From: Ceratotherium simum simum
Taxonomy: Eukaryota > Chordata > Mammalia > Perissodactyla > Rhinocerotidae
Assembly (NCBI RefSeq): GCF_000283155.1
Contig: NW_004454225.1
Location: forward strand, 5,097,472-5,161,471
Direction of reading: 5' to 3'
Length of the DNA: 64,000 nucleotides
The notes beneath the pieces were generated by a model that worked only from the letters and a program-made list of their open reading frames with translations, was not told the DNA's origin and did not search any database. Below, in pieces: positions 1-13,245 of this stretch; the first letter of the stretch is position 1; the number at the start of each line of letters is the position of its first letter. The position numbers were made by a program, and so were the translations under genes.

Positions 1-112
1 GAGGAGGATTGGCAATAGATGTTAGCTCAGAGCTGGTCTTCCTCAGCAAAAAGAGGAGGATTAGCATGGATGTTAGCTCAGGGCTGATCTTCCTCACAAA
101 CAAAAAAAAGAA
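1..112 (+). mobile_element. ERE SINE, 3' part, cut by the window edge
   Basis: It holds the two tandem copies of the 'gaggaggattggcaatag...cttcctcagc' tail module of ERE and an A-rich end. The tRNA-like head lies outside the window. Confidence 0.9.
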
Positions 113-2514
113 TAAAAGATACAAAGGTCACAATTTTATACTAAAAGAGAGCCCTTCCCAAGAAAAGGCAGTTGCTAACCTTAACATATGAAAACTACTC
201 TGTCCTTATTTTTCTTACATTGGTGAGAACGGTTTCAGACCAGCTTTTGTGACCTTCTGAGCTGGGGACACCACTGAAGGCTCCACGATCCTCAGGCAGT
301 CCCCATGCTCGTCTCCATCTCCCACCTGGCAGGTACTCCTGGAGAGGGGGCACCCCAGCTCCAGCAGCACCGGGGATGGTCATGTGTACTGCAGGACACT
401 GCAACTGTGGCAGTGACCCGAGACACCGCATCCCTCCCCTCCCGGAGGACAAGAAGTCACAAGAAGAATGTGCCCCGAAAGGTTCCTGGAGCACTGCTTT
501 GCTGCTGAAGAAGTGAACTGACTTGTTTCTAGAAGAGCTATTTACCCCGGAGCCAGAGTATCTGTGCTTTGCTACAAGGAAAAGTTTCATATCTATGTTA
601 AAAGTGTTCACTGGGAATCTTCCAGGCTAAAGTCCATGGAGCTAAAGCAGAAATAAAATATGAGCTCTAAAAAAGATCACGGTATAGACTGGAATCCTTC
701 TGATATTGTGCCAGAATGCTGACAAAAATCTAAAAGCTCTCAATTGGCCAAGCCCTAGAAGGAGACTTTGGGTAAAATGGCGCAGTGCAAGTGGTCCTCC
801 TCCCGTGTGGCTGGGTTAGTGGTAAGAACAGCTGAGCAGGAGACAGGCCTGCTCTCGAACCCACGTCCCCAAGCCCCAGCTGTAACAGGGAGCAACACCT
901 CCAAGGTCTGCAGGGTTCCATGAGCTGCAGAGATGGCATGGGACAAGCACACTCAATAAGCAAGCACGGACTTGGTTGTTTCAAGAAACCAAATACACAA
1001 TGAATCCAGAGCCGTGCCCTGGACCACAAGGACCCACAGGTGCACTCGTGGGAACACCCCAGCCTACACACCCAAGCTCTATCCCACACACACCCTGCAC
1101 ACAGCCACCATTTGGCCACCTCTCAGCCTGAGGCACACAGCGGCACAGTCCACCCTCAATGAGACACAACCAGGCAAGAGGCCCACACAGGTCTTGTAAG
1201 TGGGCGAGGGGTAACTGGGACAGGGAATTCCAGGGTCTCTGTCCCCGTGCACGGTCTAGAAGAGGAGGCACAGATTTCAGGTAGGCACAACTCTGAGCCC
1301 TTCAGATTCCTCACCCCGTGGGGACAGTCGCATTGCAAGAGGGCTCAGGACAGGAGTCCCACGTGGCACATCTATCCCTGGAGCCACAACCCCGCAGCCA
1401 GGGAGAGAAGCTGCCTCCCCTCACACCACCATGCCGCCATTCCCCCCACCACCCCTGCTGGGAAATCCTACATGTTCTCTCTTGTCAGCCACCCTCAAGC
1501 CCTCATACCCCAATCTCCACCTTATTGGGCTTCAATCCCAGTCTCCTCCAACCCTGCCTCGCCCCTTTGGGCTGGAAACTCCTTTTAGAACAGAATGCCT
1601 CCCAACTCTCTCAGGACTTGACTTCTAACAATGGCCCTCTGGTCGCATAAGACAGGGACAAGTTCCCCCTCCCAGGCTTGGGGCTTCTCCGGACCCAAAT
1701 GCCCAGGAAGAATGACTGGACACTGCAACATTTAATTAGCATTGAGCCAAATGCAGTCCAGCCATTCCTCTACGATGTGAGCTGGCTGTAAAGAAACCTC
1801 ACCCGGGCATTTAGTCATGTTTCAAAATAACACCAAAGGTGCAGCTCTGTGTTTGACATGAAGTTGTGGCAAGCCTTAGAAGGAAGCAGAGCTATAAAGT
1901 TATTAAATGTAAATATTTAAAGAACTAGCAGCTGTCCATGCCAGGAGGATGGCAGCTTGCAAACCTCCGGTCAGAACAATGACTCTGTTAAGTCAGGGGC
2001 TGAGTCAAGACCACCAATGCTGTTTCATCCCACCCTCCACAGAGAATACAAAGTTTTTTAAAGCAACTTTTCAGGAGGTTACTCTGTCCATCGGGCAGTG
2101 CCTTAAAAGTTAAAACAAGAAAACAACTGTCTGGCATGGAAACCCCAGTGTGCATACAGATCTCCTCAGCCAAGTACTAAATGATGTGCATCTCAAATGT
2201 CATTCACAAGGCAATTATTTGGGACTGAGGATGGGATTATGCAATTTGGCTAATAGTAACTGTGTATTTTGAGTAACATAAAGTGTCTATGATGTCTACC
2301 AGGTAGAGGCCTGAAAGCATGTTCCACTCACGTTCCCACCAGTGAGCAAGGCAACTGGATGTGACTGCCACGTAAAGATTAAACGTCTGACTGCTAAAGA
2401 AACAGAGAATGGAGACGGTCCGGGACAAAATGGTCGCACAATTTTTTGATGGCATTTCTGATGATGTCCTCAGGCCTGGCTTGCTGAATTCCACAACCCC
2501 AAGCTGCTCACCGA

Positions 2515-2665
2515 TCAAAAGCACACACCACACTTCCTGGCTGTGCGGCCTGTCACTTAACTTTCCCAAGCCCAGCTTTCCCCCTGCAAAACAAGTTGAT
2601 GTGGGATAGGTGCAATCACGCACGGAGGAGTAGGGGCACCTGGCACAAAATAAGCCTCAGTACAA
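2515..2665 (+). repeat. MIR SINE fragment
   Basis: The order 'ctgtgcggcctgtcacttaac', 'ctgcaaaacaagttgatg' and 'cctggcacaaaataag' follows the MIR core and tail, strongly decayed. Confidence 0.6.
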
Positions 2666-2834
2666 AAATCATTAGGATAATGATGGTGAAGTCCAAAACC
2701 AGCTCAAGAAGGTGAAAGCTCGATGGGAACCAGGAGGCTGGCAATGAGCCAGCCCCGGCAGGCGGGATGAGGCCTGGACACGACCGCCCACTGAGGCTGG
2801 CCTTCCCTCCACACTGGGACACGTAAGGTCTTGG

Positions 2835-2926
2835 TCTACTGTGTTCCTGCTGTAATCCCAAGGCCTAGAATCGTGCCTGGCACATGACAGATGTTCAAAT
2901 ATTTGCTGAATAAATGAATGGGGATT
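2835..2926 (+). repeat. L2/MIR 3'-end fragment
   Basis: The sequence 'gtgcctggcacatgacag' followed by 'atttgctgaataaatgaatg' matches the well-known 3' end of mammalian L2. Confidence 0.65.
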
Positions 2927-3782
2927 TATGAACCTGTCAGAATTGCATGCAAAAATGTTTGCATCCATTTTGCGGGGGAGAGAAGCTATTTTCATAAAAT
3001 TCTGAAGGAGATCTGAGACCCAAATACAGGTCAAGAAACATTGCTGAATTCCACCCACGTGTCTCAGAACAGCAATGACCGTGGGTAGGTGAGTAGGGCA
3101 GTAAAATGACAAAGCAAAATCTAACAAAGAGGAGAGCTTTCCTAGAAAAGAGTGGCTTCTCAGGGGCCGGTGACCACGCAGGCACCAGCTGAGCCATGGG
3201 CAGGCCCCCGCCTTTCAGTCTGCGGTCTGGATTCGGGAATGTACTTTGCAACCAGAGCCCCAGGTTAATGAAGGCAGAGGAATTTGCTGAATTTAAAAAA
3301 AAAGGAAATCACTCTGTACCACGAAGGCACCCTAGGAGAGACAGGTGAGGCTGAGCCAGAATCAGTGCTTCCAGAGAATCAAGGGATCCAGCAGAATTCC
3401 TTCGAGGCCCCTTGGATGTAAGCACCTCCTTTGCTGCCACAGGGACTTCAGACACTCCTTCTGTTTGAACCTGGTGTGGATTCTGAGCTCCCAACCTTGC
3501 TTCCAGTTAACAACTCAGCCCAGCCATACTGGGGACTCCATCTCCCCAACACGCCTTGATCTGTGAGGCAGCAGATGCCAGACAGACAGGACATACACCA
3601 AAATACAGGGCAGGAAAAGGGCAAGAGTAAATGTCTACTGAACTTTCCCCCAAAAAGGGCCCTTTTTTAAGATCAACAAGGTCCCCAGCTCCCTAGATGA
3701 CAGTACTTTTAGCATTCGATGATTGAGGACATCAAGATGACAAAGGCAACTATAAATTCAAGCTATAAAATGAATTGGTATT

Positions 3783-4004
3783 GGGCCGGCCCCATGGCTT
3801 AGCGGTTAAGTGCATGTGCTCCACTGCTGGTGGCCCGGGTTCGGATCCCGGGCGTGCACCAACGCACCACTTCTCCGGCCAGGCTGAGGCCATGTCCCAC
3901 ATACAGCAACTAGAAGGATGTGCAGCTATGACATACAACTGTCTACTGGGGCTTTGGGGGAAAAAAATAAATAAATAAAATTTAAAAAGATAAATAAAAA
4001 TAAA
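3783..4004 (+). mobile_element. ERE SINE with an 18-bp target-site duplication
   Basis: The tRNA-like head has A and B box sequence (GGCTTAGCGGTTAAG; GGTTCGGATCC), then 'cagcaactagaaggatgtgc', 'actggggctttggggg' and an A/T-rich tail. The direct repeat ATAAAATGAATTGGTATT flanks it at 3765-3782 and 4005-4022, marking L1-driven insertion. It lacks the duplicated 'gttagctcag' tail module. Confidence 0.96.
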
Positions 4005-4076
4005 ATAAAATGAATTGGTATTTTATTAATCATAATCACAGCATCATTTTTATACAGTAACACATAAATGTTTTAT

Positions 4077-4111
4077 CTGTGTGTGTATGTATGTGTCTGT
4101 GTGTGTGTACA
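4077..4111. repeat. (GT)n microsatellite
   Basis: An imperfect GT run (tgtgtgtgtatgtatgtgtc...). Confidence 0.85.
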
Positions 4112-4394
4112 GGGCAACAAAAAATCCAACTACAAAACACCCCTGGTGGGCACACCCCTGAGCAAGCAGTCCCTCTGCAATCACCCCCTAACATCCCGGA
4201 GAGCTAGGGTCCCTGTGGGGGACCACCAAGGCACTGAAGAGAGAACCTCAAGGCAGATCTGGGGCTGAGGAGTTGTTAAGCTTCTGTGAGCCTGTCTCCT
4301 CAACTATAAAGTGGGAATCAGAGAGTCACGTGGCAGGACAGTTGGGAGGCTGAGGCATACCACTGGCTGCGCTAAATGGGGCTAAGTGCAGCAC

Positions 4395-4585
4395 TGTCCC
4401 AAGTGTGGGACACGTATTCTTTCATCCAATCCTCACAACAATTCCATTGTTATCCCCATTTTAGAGGTGAGGTAGCTGAGGCACAGAGAGGTACAGTCAC
4501 TTGCCCAAGGTCCCACAGTAAATTGCAGAGCGGGGATTTAAGCCCAGGCAATCTGCCTGCAGAGCTCCTTCCACAATAATGACTC
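4395..4585 (-). repeat. MIR SINE
   Basis: Read on the plus strand it is the reverse of MIR: 'ccccattttagaggtgaggtagctgaggcacagagag' region, 'acttgcccaaggtcccacag', then 'ggatttaagcccaggca'. Confidence 0.85.
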
Positions 4586-5157
4586 GCTGCATACACTGCA
4601 GCACAGGACACGGGGCTGGCCCAGGACTGGAACTCAGCAGAGGCTTGTCCCTGCCTCACTGCTCCAAGAGGGGCCCTCCTGTGGGGGAAAGCAACCCAGG
4701 TCCCAGGTCAGGGCCCCAAAAGTCAGCCTCCCCCTCGACAGCAGGAGCCGGCAGAGGGACTTGGGAGCAGGGCTTTGCAGGCTTTGTGGACACTGGTAAT
4801 TTGCCACCTCCAACCCAGGGAGGGAAAGACCCCTCCCTCCTTCCCACCCCCTCAGGGGGTTCCGAGTGGGCTGACAGAGTACGTCTCTCCCTCTTCCAAT
4901 TGTACCACTAACATTAGGTTTTTGTAAGGCAGGGATTTAAAGGGTTTTTTTTTCCCTCTGCCTCTTTATTTATTAGTAAGAGAGCATGTTATTTTCAACT
5001 GCTTCTAAATTTCACGAACCTGCAAGTTCCTGGTAGGAGATGTAGACCAAAAAGCACAGGTCCAAGATAGCAATTCTAGACATGAGCACAAAAAACCCTT
5101 CAAGGAAGGTGACTCGTCTGTGCTTTAAAGAGAGACAATGAGACAGCAGCGCCCCCA

Positions 5158-5182
5158 ACCTCCCCCCCACACACACACACAA
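5158..5182. repeat. (C)n(CA)n simple repeat
   Basis: A run of C followed by about eight CA units. Confidence 0.85.
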
Positions 5183-7194
5183 TGAAGCAACATCAGACCC
5201 AACCTGCAAGAGCTGGAAGGAAAGAAAGAAATCCAAAAGGAAATAAAAGCAGCATTAAAGATAAAATAACAAAAGATAAGTCTGGAATTTACTATACCAA
5301 CTACTTCACTCAGTCGTCATAAAAGGAGACACACTGAAGCACTCCAATAATCCAATCACATTAATTTTTTTTCCATGATTTATGTGTGGCCAGGACTACC
5401 CCTCTGGCCTCACTGCAAGGCCCTGTTTCTGTGGGACCCTCAGGCAAGGACCGGCTCTGGGCTCCAGTGACCAGCCCCAGTTCTAAACAACAGAAGAAAC
5501 TTGATGGGACAACATGCACCTGTGCAACCCAGAACAAAGCCTGGGTCAAGGGCTGCTAAGGAATTGTGCCTCATGGTCAGTTACCAAAGGTCCAGTCTTG
5601 AAACAAAGTAGCCCCATTCCATGCCACCCAGACCAGCTGGGGCAGCTGAGCAGCAATTTCTCAGGAATAAAACGGGAAGCGTGGAAAGGACAAAGGGAAG
5701 CTAAGAGTACGTGTCTCTGGGGCTTGGTAGTTACCATCCAGCTTGGCTGAGAAGACTAAGGATGCACTGGGGCTTCCATCCAGCCCCTGCCAGAGCCTCC
5801 ACCACACACACAACCAACAGCTCAGCCAGGTGCCTAGGCAACAGCCAACCTAGACATGTTTAGGCATCTGTGGAAACCAGGGCAAAGTACAATTTCCATA
5901 CTTGTGATAAAAATACAGATTGTCAAGCACAGAGCGAAGCATTACTCTAAAATTTGGGTTTAGTGACAGAATAAACAGGGGTGGGGAGGTGCAGCAGGAA
6001 GTTAGGCGCTCAGCATCTAGCCGAGCCAGTGCAGTTAGACGAGCCCTACAGCACTGGCACCGAAAACCCACTTGCGCCTGGGAAACAAAACACTCACTAC
6101 ACTTCTGTGTTGTTGGTGATTATTTCCTCTTATTTCTACCTTAGTATGTAGTGATGTCTTTTGTTTTGTTTTGTTGTGAATGTCAGCCTTTCTTAACTGG
6201 GATAAAAGGAACCAAGAAAAGCCAGTTTTTGCCCACGGTGAGGCCAGAGAACTAGAGGGGAAGCAGCCTCCCCCTGAGGTGGGGATGGGGGATGTGAAGG
6301 AGACACAGCAGGAATCAGGAACCCAAGGGAGGGAACCCAAGGTTGAGAGCTGAGGCTACCACTGCCCCCTACCTGGAGCTCCTCCTTGTACCTGCTAAGC
6401 ACATTTTCTTTTGCAGACCCTGGAAAATGAGCCACCAGGAAAACAGGACTCCTCTCAGTCTGAGGGTAGATACCCAAGGGACAGCGAAAGGTGAAAAAGG
6501 AAGCCAGCCCATGGTGAGGGGACATGGTGAAGGACACAGTGACTTCAGAATAGAAAAACAAACAAGCAAACAAACAAAAAAACAAGGAGAGTAAGCACCA
6601 ACACCATAAACCTCCCAAAGTGTTCTCTGAGATGTTAGTCTCCAGCAATGAACAGAGCTAGGAACGTCGTGAGAGCAGCATCTAGAAGTTGCACAGGTGA
6701 AGTGCAGAGGACCTTGAGATCCCTCAGGCTGTCCTGATGTGTGAATGATACCAGCAGAAACAACCTCTCACAGTCTTTCCCAACAAGCATATTGGAAGTG
6801 AGGATAAGAAAACAAGAACAAGTTCTAAGAGAGACTGTGGTTCAGAGTATCACGAGGACTGAGTTGACGAAGGAATGCAACCACAAACATTTATAACCTT
6901 GGGAACGCAGAACATTAGCTCAGGTGATCAATAAACAAAGTAGTAAGGACTTTTTCAAAGACGGTGTCTTGCTTATGAAAGTAAAGCATCTAATTCAAGT
7001 AAAATGATATCCAGAAATTTAGGAAGGAAATGTGACTCATTTAAGAAAATCTCACAAAAGTTTCTCATCTCACAGATAGCTGGAAGTTCTAAAGGCCAAG
7101 GCATCTTAAAGACAAACAATCCTGCAATATTTTCACCCATAAATAATCAGAAAAATAAACCCACAAGCAACAGAGCAAGCATTCAAAACACTCT

Positions 7195-7480
7195 AAGATG
7201 TTCATATCTTTTAATCCAGGATTTCTATCTCTGGAAATTCATCCCCAAGAACTAATTAGACAAATGAAAAAAGAAAAATGAAATTGTAAACTGAAAATTC
7301 ATCTACAATACCAAAAAAAAGTGGAAATAACCTAAAATATCCAGCATTAGGGGAAAGTTTTAATCTCATTACATCAACAGGATTATGCAATCATTAAAAG
7401 TCTTTTTAAAGACAATGGTAAAACATGGAAAATATCTGATAAAATATTTAAGTGAAAGTGAATAATACAATTGTAACAGT
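7195..7480 (+). repeat. Old L1 fragment, 3' end
   Basis: The segments 'ggaaattcatccccaag', 'gtggaaataacctaaaatat' and 'caatcattaaaagtctt' follow, in order, the ORF2 end/3' UTR of old L1M-type elements. It is diverged and has no coding capacity. Confidence 0.65.
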
Positions 7481-7544
7481 GTAGATTGGTGACAAGGAGA
7501 TGGCACATGTGGTCAATGAAGGCTTCAAAGCCTCTCCCATTTAC

Positions 7545-7670
7545 AACCTGAATGACCTTGGACCAAGCACCTGATCTCACTACCTCAGGACCTCAAGCTC
7601 AAACTAGCACATCTCTTGCCTCTTGGAACAAAGTAGGCAGTTAGTAGCTAGCGGCTACTGCTTCTAAGAT
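7545..7670 (+). repeat. MIR SINE fragment
   Basis: A decayed MIR body (acctgaatgaccttggaccaagcacctgatctcactacctcagg region) and tail 'agtaggcagttag'. Confidence 0.5.
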
Positions 7671-8399
7671 ACATAAAAATCCCTATGCGTGTGGAAGGTA
7701 AAATACAAAGAGAGTTCTTGATTCAGAAAATTCCATCTTCTATGTTGTACATTCAATATTTAAAAGACCTAAAAGACAAGAAAGCAAAAAAAAAAAAGAG
7801 ACTTTTGACCCAAAAATGACGATTATCACAAGCATAAAAACAAACAACTGCTCTAATTTACCTGCACAAATGATCTTCACTTGATATCACAATGTCAACA
7901 AAATGTGAAGATCCTTCACAATTTTACAAAGTGTAGCACAAAACGAATGCTCTACAGAAATATAATTTCTTCTCCCTCGAGTAACTGCTTTTTAATAGTA
8001 TATGACGCCTTTAAAAGGCAGCTGGGAGGGGAGGCAAGGGCCCTCCTAAGCCAGGAGCTCTGGAATCCGGGTGCAGGCTTTCCCCTTGCCAGCCAAGAGC
8101 CAGACGGCGGCAGCGGGTGAACAGGTGGATGGGCCGCCACCACCCTGACCACACGCCCAGCAGCTGGGCTGTTTAGAAGCCTCTCCCTTTCTGCCCTTAT
8201 TCCCTGCTGCATAAATTATTGCAAATTTTCAGATTACCTTAACCAAGTTAGTTACAGGCACAAATCCTGTCTTAAAATAAAAGACCACATAACTTGCCTC
8301 TTTTCTATGTTTCTGAGAGATGGGGAAGAAAGGTTAACTTTTAAAGATTATTTTTACATCTGAGGGTGAGTGACTCAGAATCCACTTATTCAAGGCAGT

Positions 8400-8585
8400 A
8401 AGACAAGCAAAACCAGTGTGGCTTCAGAGCCAGGCTGAGGGCCGGCTCTGACAGTGACCCTCTACGGTTACTTCATCTCTCAGGGTTTCAGCTCACTCAC
8501 GTGTAAAGTGGAGTTAACGCTATCTTGATGCAAGAATTAAATGAGCAGGAATGTAAAGCTTCTTGTATGGTCCCTCAGAAACCTC
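8400..8585 (+). repeat. MIR SINE
   Basis: It runs from 'ggcttcagagccaggctgag' through 'gttacttcatctctcaggg' to 'aagaattaaatgagcagg', colinear with MIR. Confidence 0.7.
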
Positions 8586-10029
8586 AGAACTGGGAGGCCT
8601 GTCCCAGACAGTGACCCTCCTGCCCCTGATCTGCCCCCACCCTCGCCAGCCTCCTCATTGGCATCTGCCCAGACTCCTTAGCTGATGATTTCCTTCACTG
8701 GTGCAGAGGTCACAATTGCTCCCTTAATTAAAACATCGTCATGTCCAAGCTAAACAGCACCCAGGCAGGCCAGCTCCACCCTCCAGCAATCAGCCAGCTA
8801 CAAAACCCACTAATAGCGGGCTTGGAGGTCAGCGCAGGGAGCGGAGCCTGCTCTGTGGTTCCTCTGAAGACCATAACTCACAGACTTGGCACGCTGCGTT
8901 GGCGACAACATAATTGGGTACAAAGGAACACAAATGCAGTTTAAAATATGAAAATGTTAACAAACTATGGTTTGGGCATCACTTTATAATAATAAAATTT
9001 CATTTAATTCAATGGGAAACTTCAAAACACTAGCCACAGTTTATTCTATATGTTAAAGACTGCTGGCAGGCCCCAGCAGAGGCCCCATAACCAGGCTCCC
9101 TGGGAGCCCTGGCCTTGGGCTGAGGCCCGTGTGGGGTCCTGGCTGGCCTGCCCCAAGCAAAACCACTGACCTTCCAGTCCCGCCTCTTTTTCTCCTTGTA
9201 CAATGCAGAGGGGAGCAAACTAACAATGCTGCTCTGAAAACAAAATGAGGGCTATGGAAAGTTCTTGGTAAACTGCAAATGCCTGCACAACCAAGCTGTT
9301 TTTACATATATTTATTTCAATTATAAAGTTAAGTTATTACTTAAATATTAATTCTAAAAGTCAAAGGGCAATAGTACACTTGGGAAAACAAGGAGAAATT
9401 CTACAACCTTAACTATTGTTGCTGTATATTGTTTTAATAATATTTTACACATGTGCTGAGCGTACATATAGCTTTACAATTTGCTTTTTCAAGTCTTTAT
9501 ATTTTTCATCACCTAAGTTTGAGCTATCATCACTATCACACATGTTCCCTTCCAATTCTGAGAGTCACTAAGTCTAGTCACAGCAACACCCCCTCATCGC
9601 AGGCTTTTTATAACCTCCAACACTCAACTCCACTACAAACTCACCAACCCAGACGGCAGCAAGGCCTCTGCATGGCAGGGCTGCCCTCAAAACCCAGAGA
9701 GGATAAGACCACCCTCAGGCCTTCACTCCAACAAAGGGGACAGAAGCAGAGAAGTTTAGAGGTGGTGAGAAGAGACACCACTTGTAAGTGCCAGGATGCG
9801 AGGGAATTCCATGCAGGGCCAGAGGTCTCGCCCTCGTCGACAACCCCAACAGCATCCCCACGACCCAAAGTCATCCAAGAAAGATCCAAATATGCTAAAC
9901 ACTTTGGTTGGAGAAAAGAAGAACACATTTTAGAAGGATTTTCAATAGAATTGGATAATGTAACATCAATTTGGACACTTTAAAGGTATATTTTGTTTGA
10001 TTAGCAAATTCCCTTAAGTAGACATTGCA

Positions 10030-10270
10030 CTTTGAGCAATGCCAGTTACTGAGCCAGCACCATGGGCCAGGCACAGCTGCTGAGCTCTCGGGGTCCTTTA
10101 CCTCACACTGCCCTTCCTCAGGCATTTGAGGAGTGGGCTGTCAGTATCCCGGTTTTGGAGATGTTGAAGCATTTGGCCAAGGAAGGCTACACAGTTACCT
10201 AGTGGTGGAGCTGGAACTTAAGTCCAGGGCAGTGTGACTCTGAAGCCACATTACCTCCTATACCTTACTG
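10030..10270 (-). repeat. MIR SINE
   Basis: Reverse-orientation MIR: 'ccagcaccatgggccaggca', a diverged core, and 'ggtggagctggaacttaag' near the end. Confidence 0.65.
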
Positions 10271-10474
10271 CAATTTTACCTTTTTTCTGCAGGAACTGGT
10301 GGTAAAAGTTACATACTAACTGCATGGATTTGTGATCACAAACCATATGGAAAGAGAAGCAGAACCCAGGCAGCCACTGCAGACTGATCAAAAATGTAAA
10401 TACAGGCAAAGAAACTGAGGCAAGACTGACCCCAATCTCACTCTGGAAGCCCCTTCTGTTAAAGAGTACAGCCA

Positions 10475-10706
10475 GGGGGCAGGCCCCGTGGCCTAGTGGT
10501 TAAGTTCTGGGTGCTCTGCTTTGAGGGCCAGGGTTTGGTTCCCAGGCGTGGACTTTACACCATGCTGTGGCAGTGACCCACATACAAAGTAGAGGAGGAC
10601 TGGCGCAGAGGCTAGCTCAGGGTGAATCTTCCTCAAGTGAAAAGAGGAAGATTGGCAACAGATGTTAGCTCAGGGAGACTGTTCCTCAGCAGAGGAAAAA
10701 AAAAAG
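10475..10706 (+). mobile_element. ERE SINE, older subtype, with target-site duplication
   Basis: The head is GGCAGGCCCCGTGGCCTAGT, then 'cacatacaaagtagaggagg' and two 'gttagctcag'-like modules. It is flanked by AAAGAGTACAGCCA (10461-10474) and AAAGAGTATAGCCA (10707-10720), 13 of 14 identical. Confidence 0.94.
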
Positions 10707-10839
10707 AAAGAGTATAGCCACTGCTTCCTAGGAACGTGATGGTAATCCTTGTCCCTCCAGGGACATAGGTGACCTTTGTTAAAAGGAGCCACCTGAATCA
10801 CCCCTCCCCCACCTGCATCCCTGACTACTCAACTGACGT

Positions 10840-11340
10840 CTGGCTCCCGTGCAGCTTCAACCTGCTGTGTCTACTACCCTGAAACAGCTTCCCACTGAAC
10901 TCCATTCTCCAGGAAGAGATCCAAACCTGAGCTTGGCAGGCAAGGCGGGTCACACAACTTGAAGCCTGCCCACTCAGCCTCCCCTCCCTCCACCCTCAGT
11001 AGCACCCTCTCACACCAAGCCTCTTGCACCCCCACGTTCTTTACAGCTCCGCACCTCTGCCCACGACTCTCCTTCCAGTCACTGCCACCTGGAGAGCACC
11101 TGCAGATCTGGAAAAACCACTCCAAAGTTACCTCCCTGAAGGTCAGCTCTCTGCAGTGTCCTGAGGGCAGTCAGAGCCACCCTCCTCTGTTTTCCTCAAC
11201 TTTGTACACACTCCTATCTGCCACCGTCACACTGAAACAAGATTGCTTCTAGGCCTGCCTCCTGACTGAGCTGCCTCTACAGAGTGAGAGTCGTCTTAAT
11301 CTCAGGACCCCAGAGCTGCACATGCAGTGGCCAGGATGCC
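10840..11340 (+). repeat. L2 LINE fragment
   Basis: C/T-rich sequence with 'ctccaaagttacctccctgaagg'-type segments and 'cagtgtcctgagggcagtcag' resembles the L2 3' region. Family call is by eye. Confidence 0.5.
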
Positions 11341-13026
11341 CTCTTCGACCCACCTCACCCACCTCCCCTCACCCATATACACGCCCTCCAAACACTCGCA
11401 GCCCCAGGCATGAAATTAAAACAAAAAGCAGGTACTTCAACACAGCAGCCTAGTGGAGTTCCCCAGCTCACTACTGACAACTCTGCCACTCTATCAATAC
11501 TTAAATCACAGACTGGAAGCCACTGGAAGAGCCGGCCTACAGATGCAAGTTTCCTGGTCAGAGTAAGTGCTCATAAATATCCAGCAGAGCTAATGAAGGA
11601 GGCATTGAAGCAGGTGGTGTGGTTAACTGGACCCCATCCCTGACAGTGGCAGCAGCCTGGAGTTTACACTTCACCACGGGCCTTGCCCTCTGACAGCTTC
11701 ATTTCCTGGCCAGGCTTCTACTTTGGGTGACTTCCTACTGCTTAATGTTCAGAATTCACTGACTGCCTTTAGCCTCCACCAGTTCCTTTCTCTGGCGAGA
11801 ATTCACCGAGGGAAGCCAAAACATGACGCTAGGCTTCACGTTCCGCGTCAGCGAGGGGGTGCGTGTCTGCCTGGTCCTCACAGGTATCCTAAAGAAATGC
11901 ACCGTGAAATGAACAAATTCCCTTTTCCGTGCCTCTAGAGGGAATGATGGTGGCCCGTCTCCTTAGAGGTATCAGATGTAACATAACAGGAGGACACATA
12001 CATGCCACATTTGAGTGATACCTACTGTATACCTCCATGTCTGATTATTCAGAACATCTTTATTATGATGATTCTTTTCATCAGCAATAAACCACCTAAC
12101 ATCTATCGGTGAGGCTTTAAAGTTTAATGTTCTTTTACATACATGAGCTCTTTACATAGCTGAGACTCCGTGCTCTGTTAATAAACCGAAAAAAAATCGG
12201 TCCCTAAAATATTCAGAATCTGACCACAAGGCCACAAGAAGCCACTGTTGGACAGTCATGGTCTTTGGCACAATCCACACCCAACTCTCAAACCCACCCA
12301 GCGGCTCTGGGCCCAGGGAGGGGCTCTCAGGCTGCAGGGAACGTCTCATCTGTGAGGACATATTTGGATGGAACAAGTCAAACATTTGGAATTTTCACTT
12401 AAAGTTTATTTCACAAGTTTCTCAAGTGCTAAGCAACTGAGAAGTAATCATTTCAATGTACTGTTGAATCGATAAACATTAAACAACTCTGCTCAAAACA
12501 CCCAAGTCCTACAAATGTGTCCCTAGGAAAAATATGGCAAGAAAAAAATAACAAAACAAAATAAGTAACCTTTTGACAGTCAGGCAGAAAGGTGTTTCAT
12601 GATCCAAATTCAGACAAAAAAAACAGTCCCTTCAGCAGATGAACAAATAGTTTCCTCTGCAAGTGACATATTCTGGGATATTTACACTGCCAAACACAAC
12701 TCATAATGACAACCACCAAGGAAGCAAAACCTAATGGAAAAACCCCAAGCTGGCAACCAGGAGCCCTGGTTCTGGTCCCAGGACAGGCCTCTGGCTGGGT
12801 GATTCTACTAAGGTGGTGGCACCCCTTTCTTCATCATAAAAAAGAATATCCACCACCACCGACACCACTCAGAAATGTTAGGAGGACAAAAAATGAGAGG
12901 TGAAAATGCTTCGGAATGTGTCCTCTATAATACAAGTCATCATTATTATCAACTCAAAGATGACTGGGGAAATAGTATTACAGAATATCAGAAGTGAGAG
13001 GGAGCTTAGAGATGGGATGATCCAGG

Positions 13027-13125
13027 AGTTCCTAATCTGGGTCCAGGCCTGTGAAACTGTCCACAAGCGTGCTTTCTGGGAAGGAGTCCATAGTTGTTAA
13101 CAGATTCTCAAAAGGTTAAGAACCT
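13027..13125. mobile_element. Non-autonomous hAT-like DNA transposon remnant
   Basis: Imperfect terminal inverted repeats GTTCCTAATCT at the left and AGGTTAAGAACC at the right bound a short body with 'gggtccaggcctgtgaa' and 'acagattctcaaaagg', as in small hAT/Charlie-type elements. It sits inside an older MIR-like repeat that resumes at about 13126. Confidence 0.55.
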
Positions 13126-13245
13126 CTAAGCCCCTCATTTTACGCACAGGAAAACTGAGACCTAAGATATGTGATTGTCCTAGGCCTCACAGTTAGTCAG
13201 GGACAGGGTGGACAGAGCCAAGGGCTCCTAGTCTCCATCCATGCT
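13126..13245 (-). repeat. MIR-like SINE fragment
   Basis: 'cctcattttacgcacaggaa', 'actgagacctaag' and 'ggcctcacagttagtcaggg' follow the reverse MIR core. Confidence 0.65.

Noticed and set aside
9453..9983. Plus-strand open frame of 176 codons
   Set aside because: No similarity to any family I know, no splice or poly(A) context, and AT-rich non-coding flanks.
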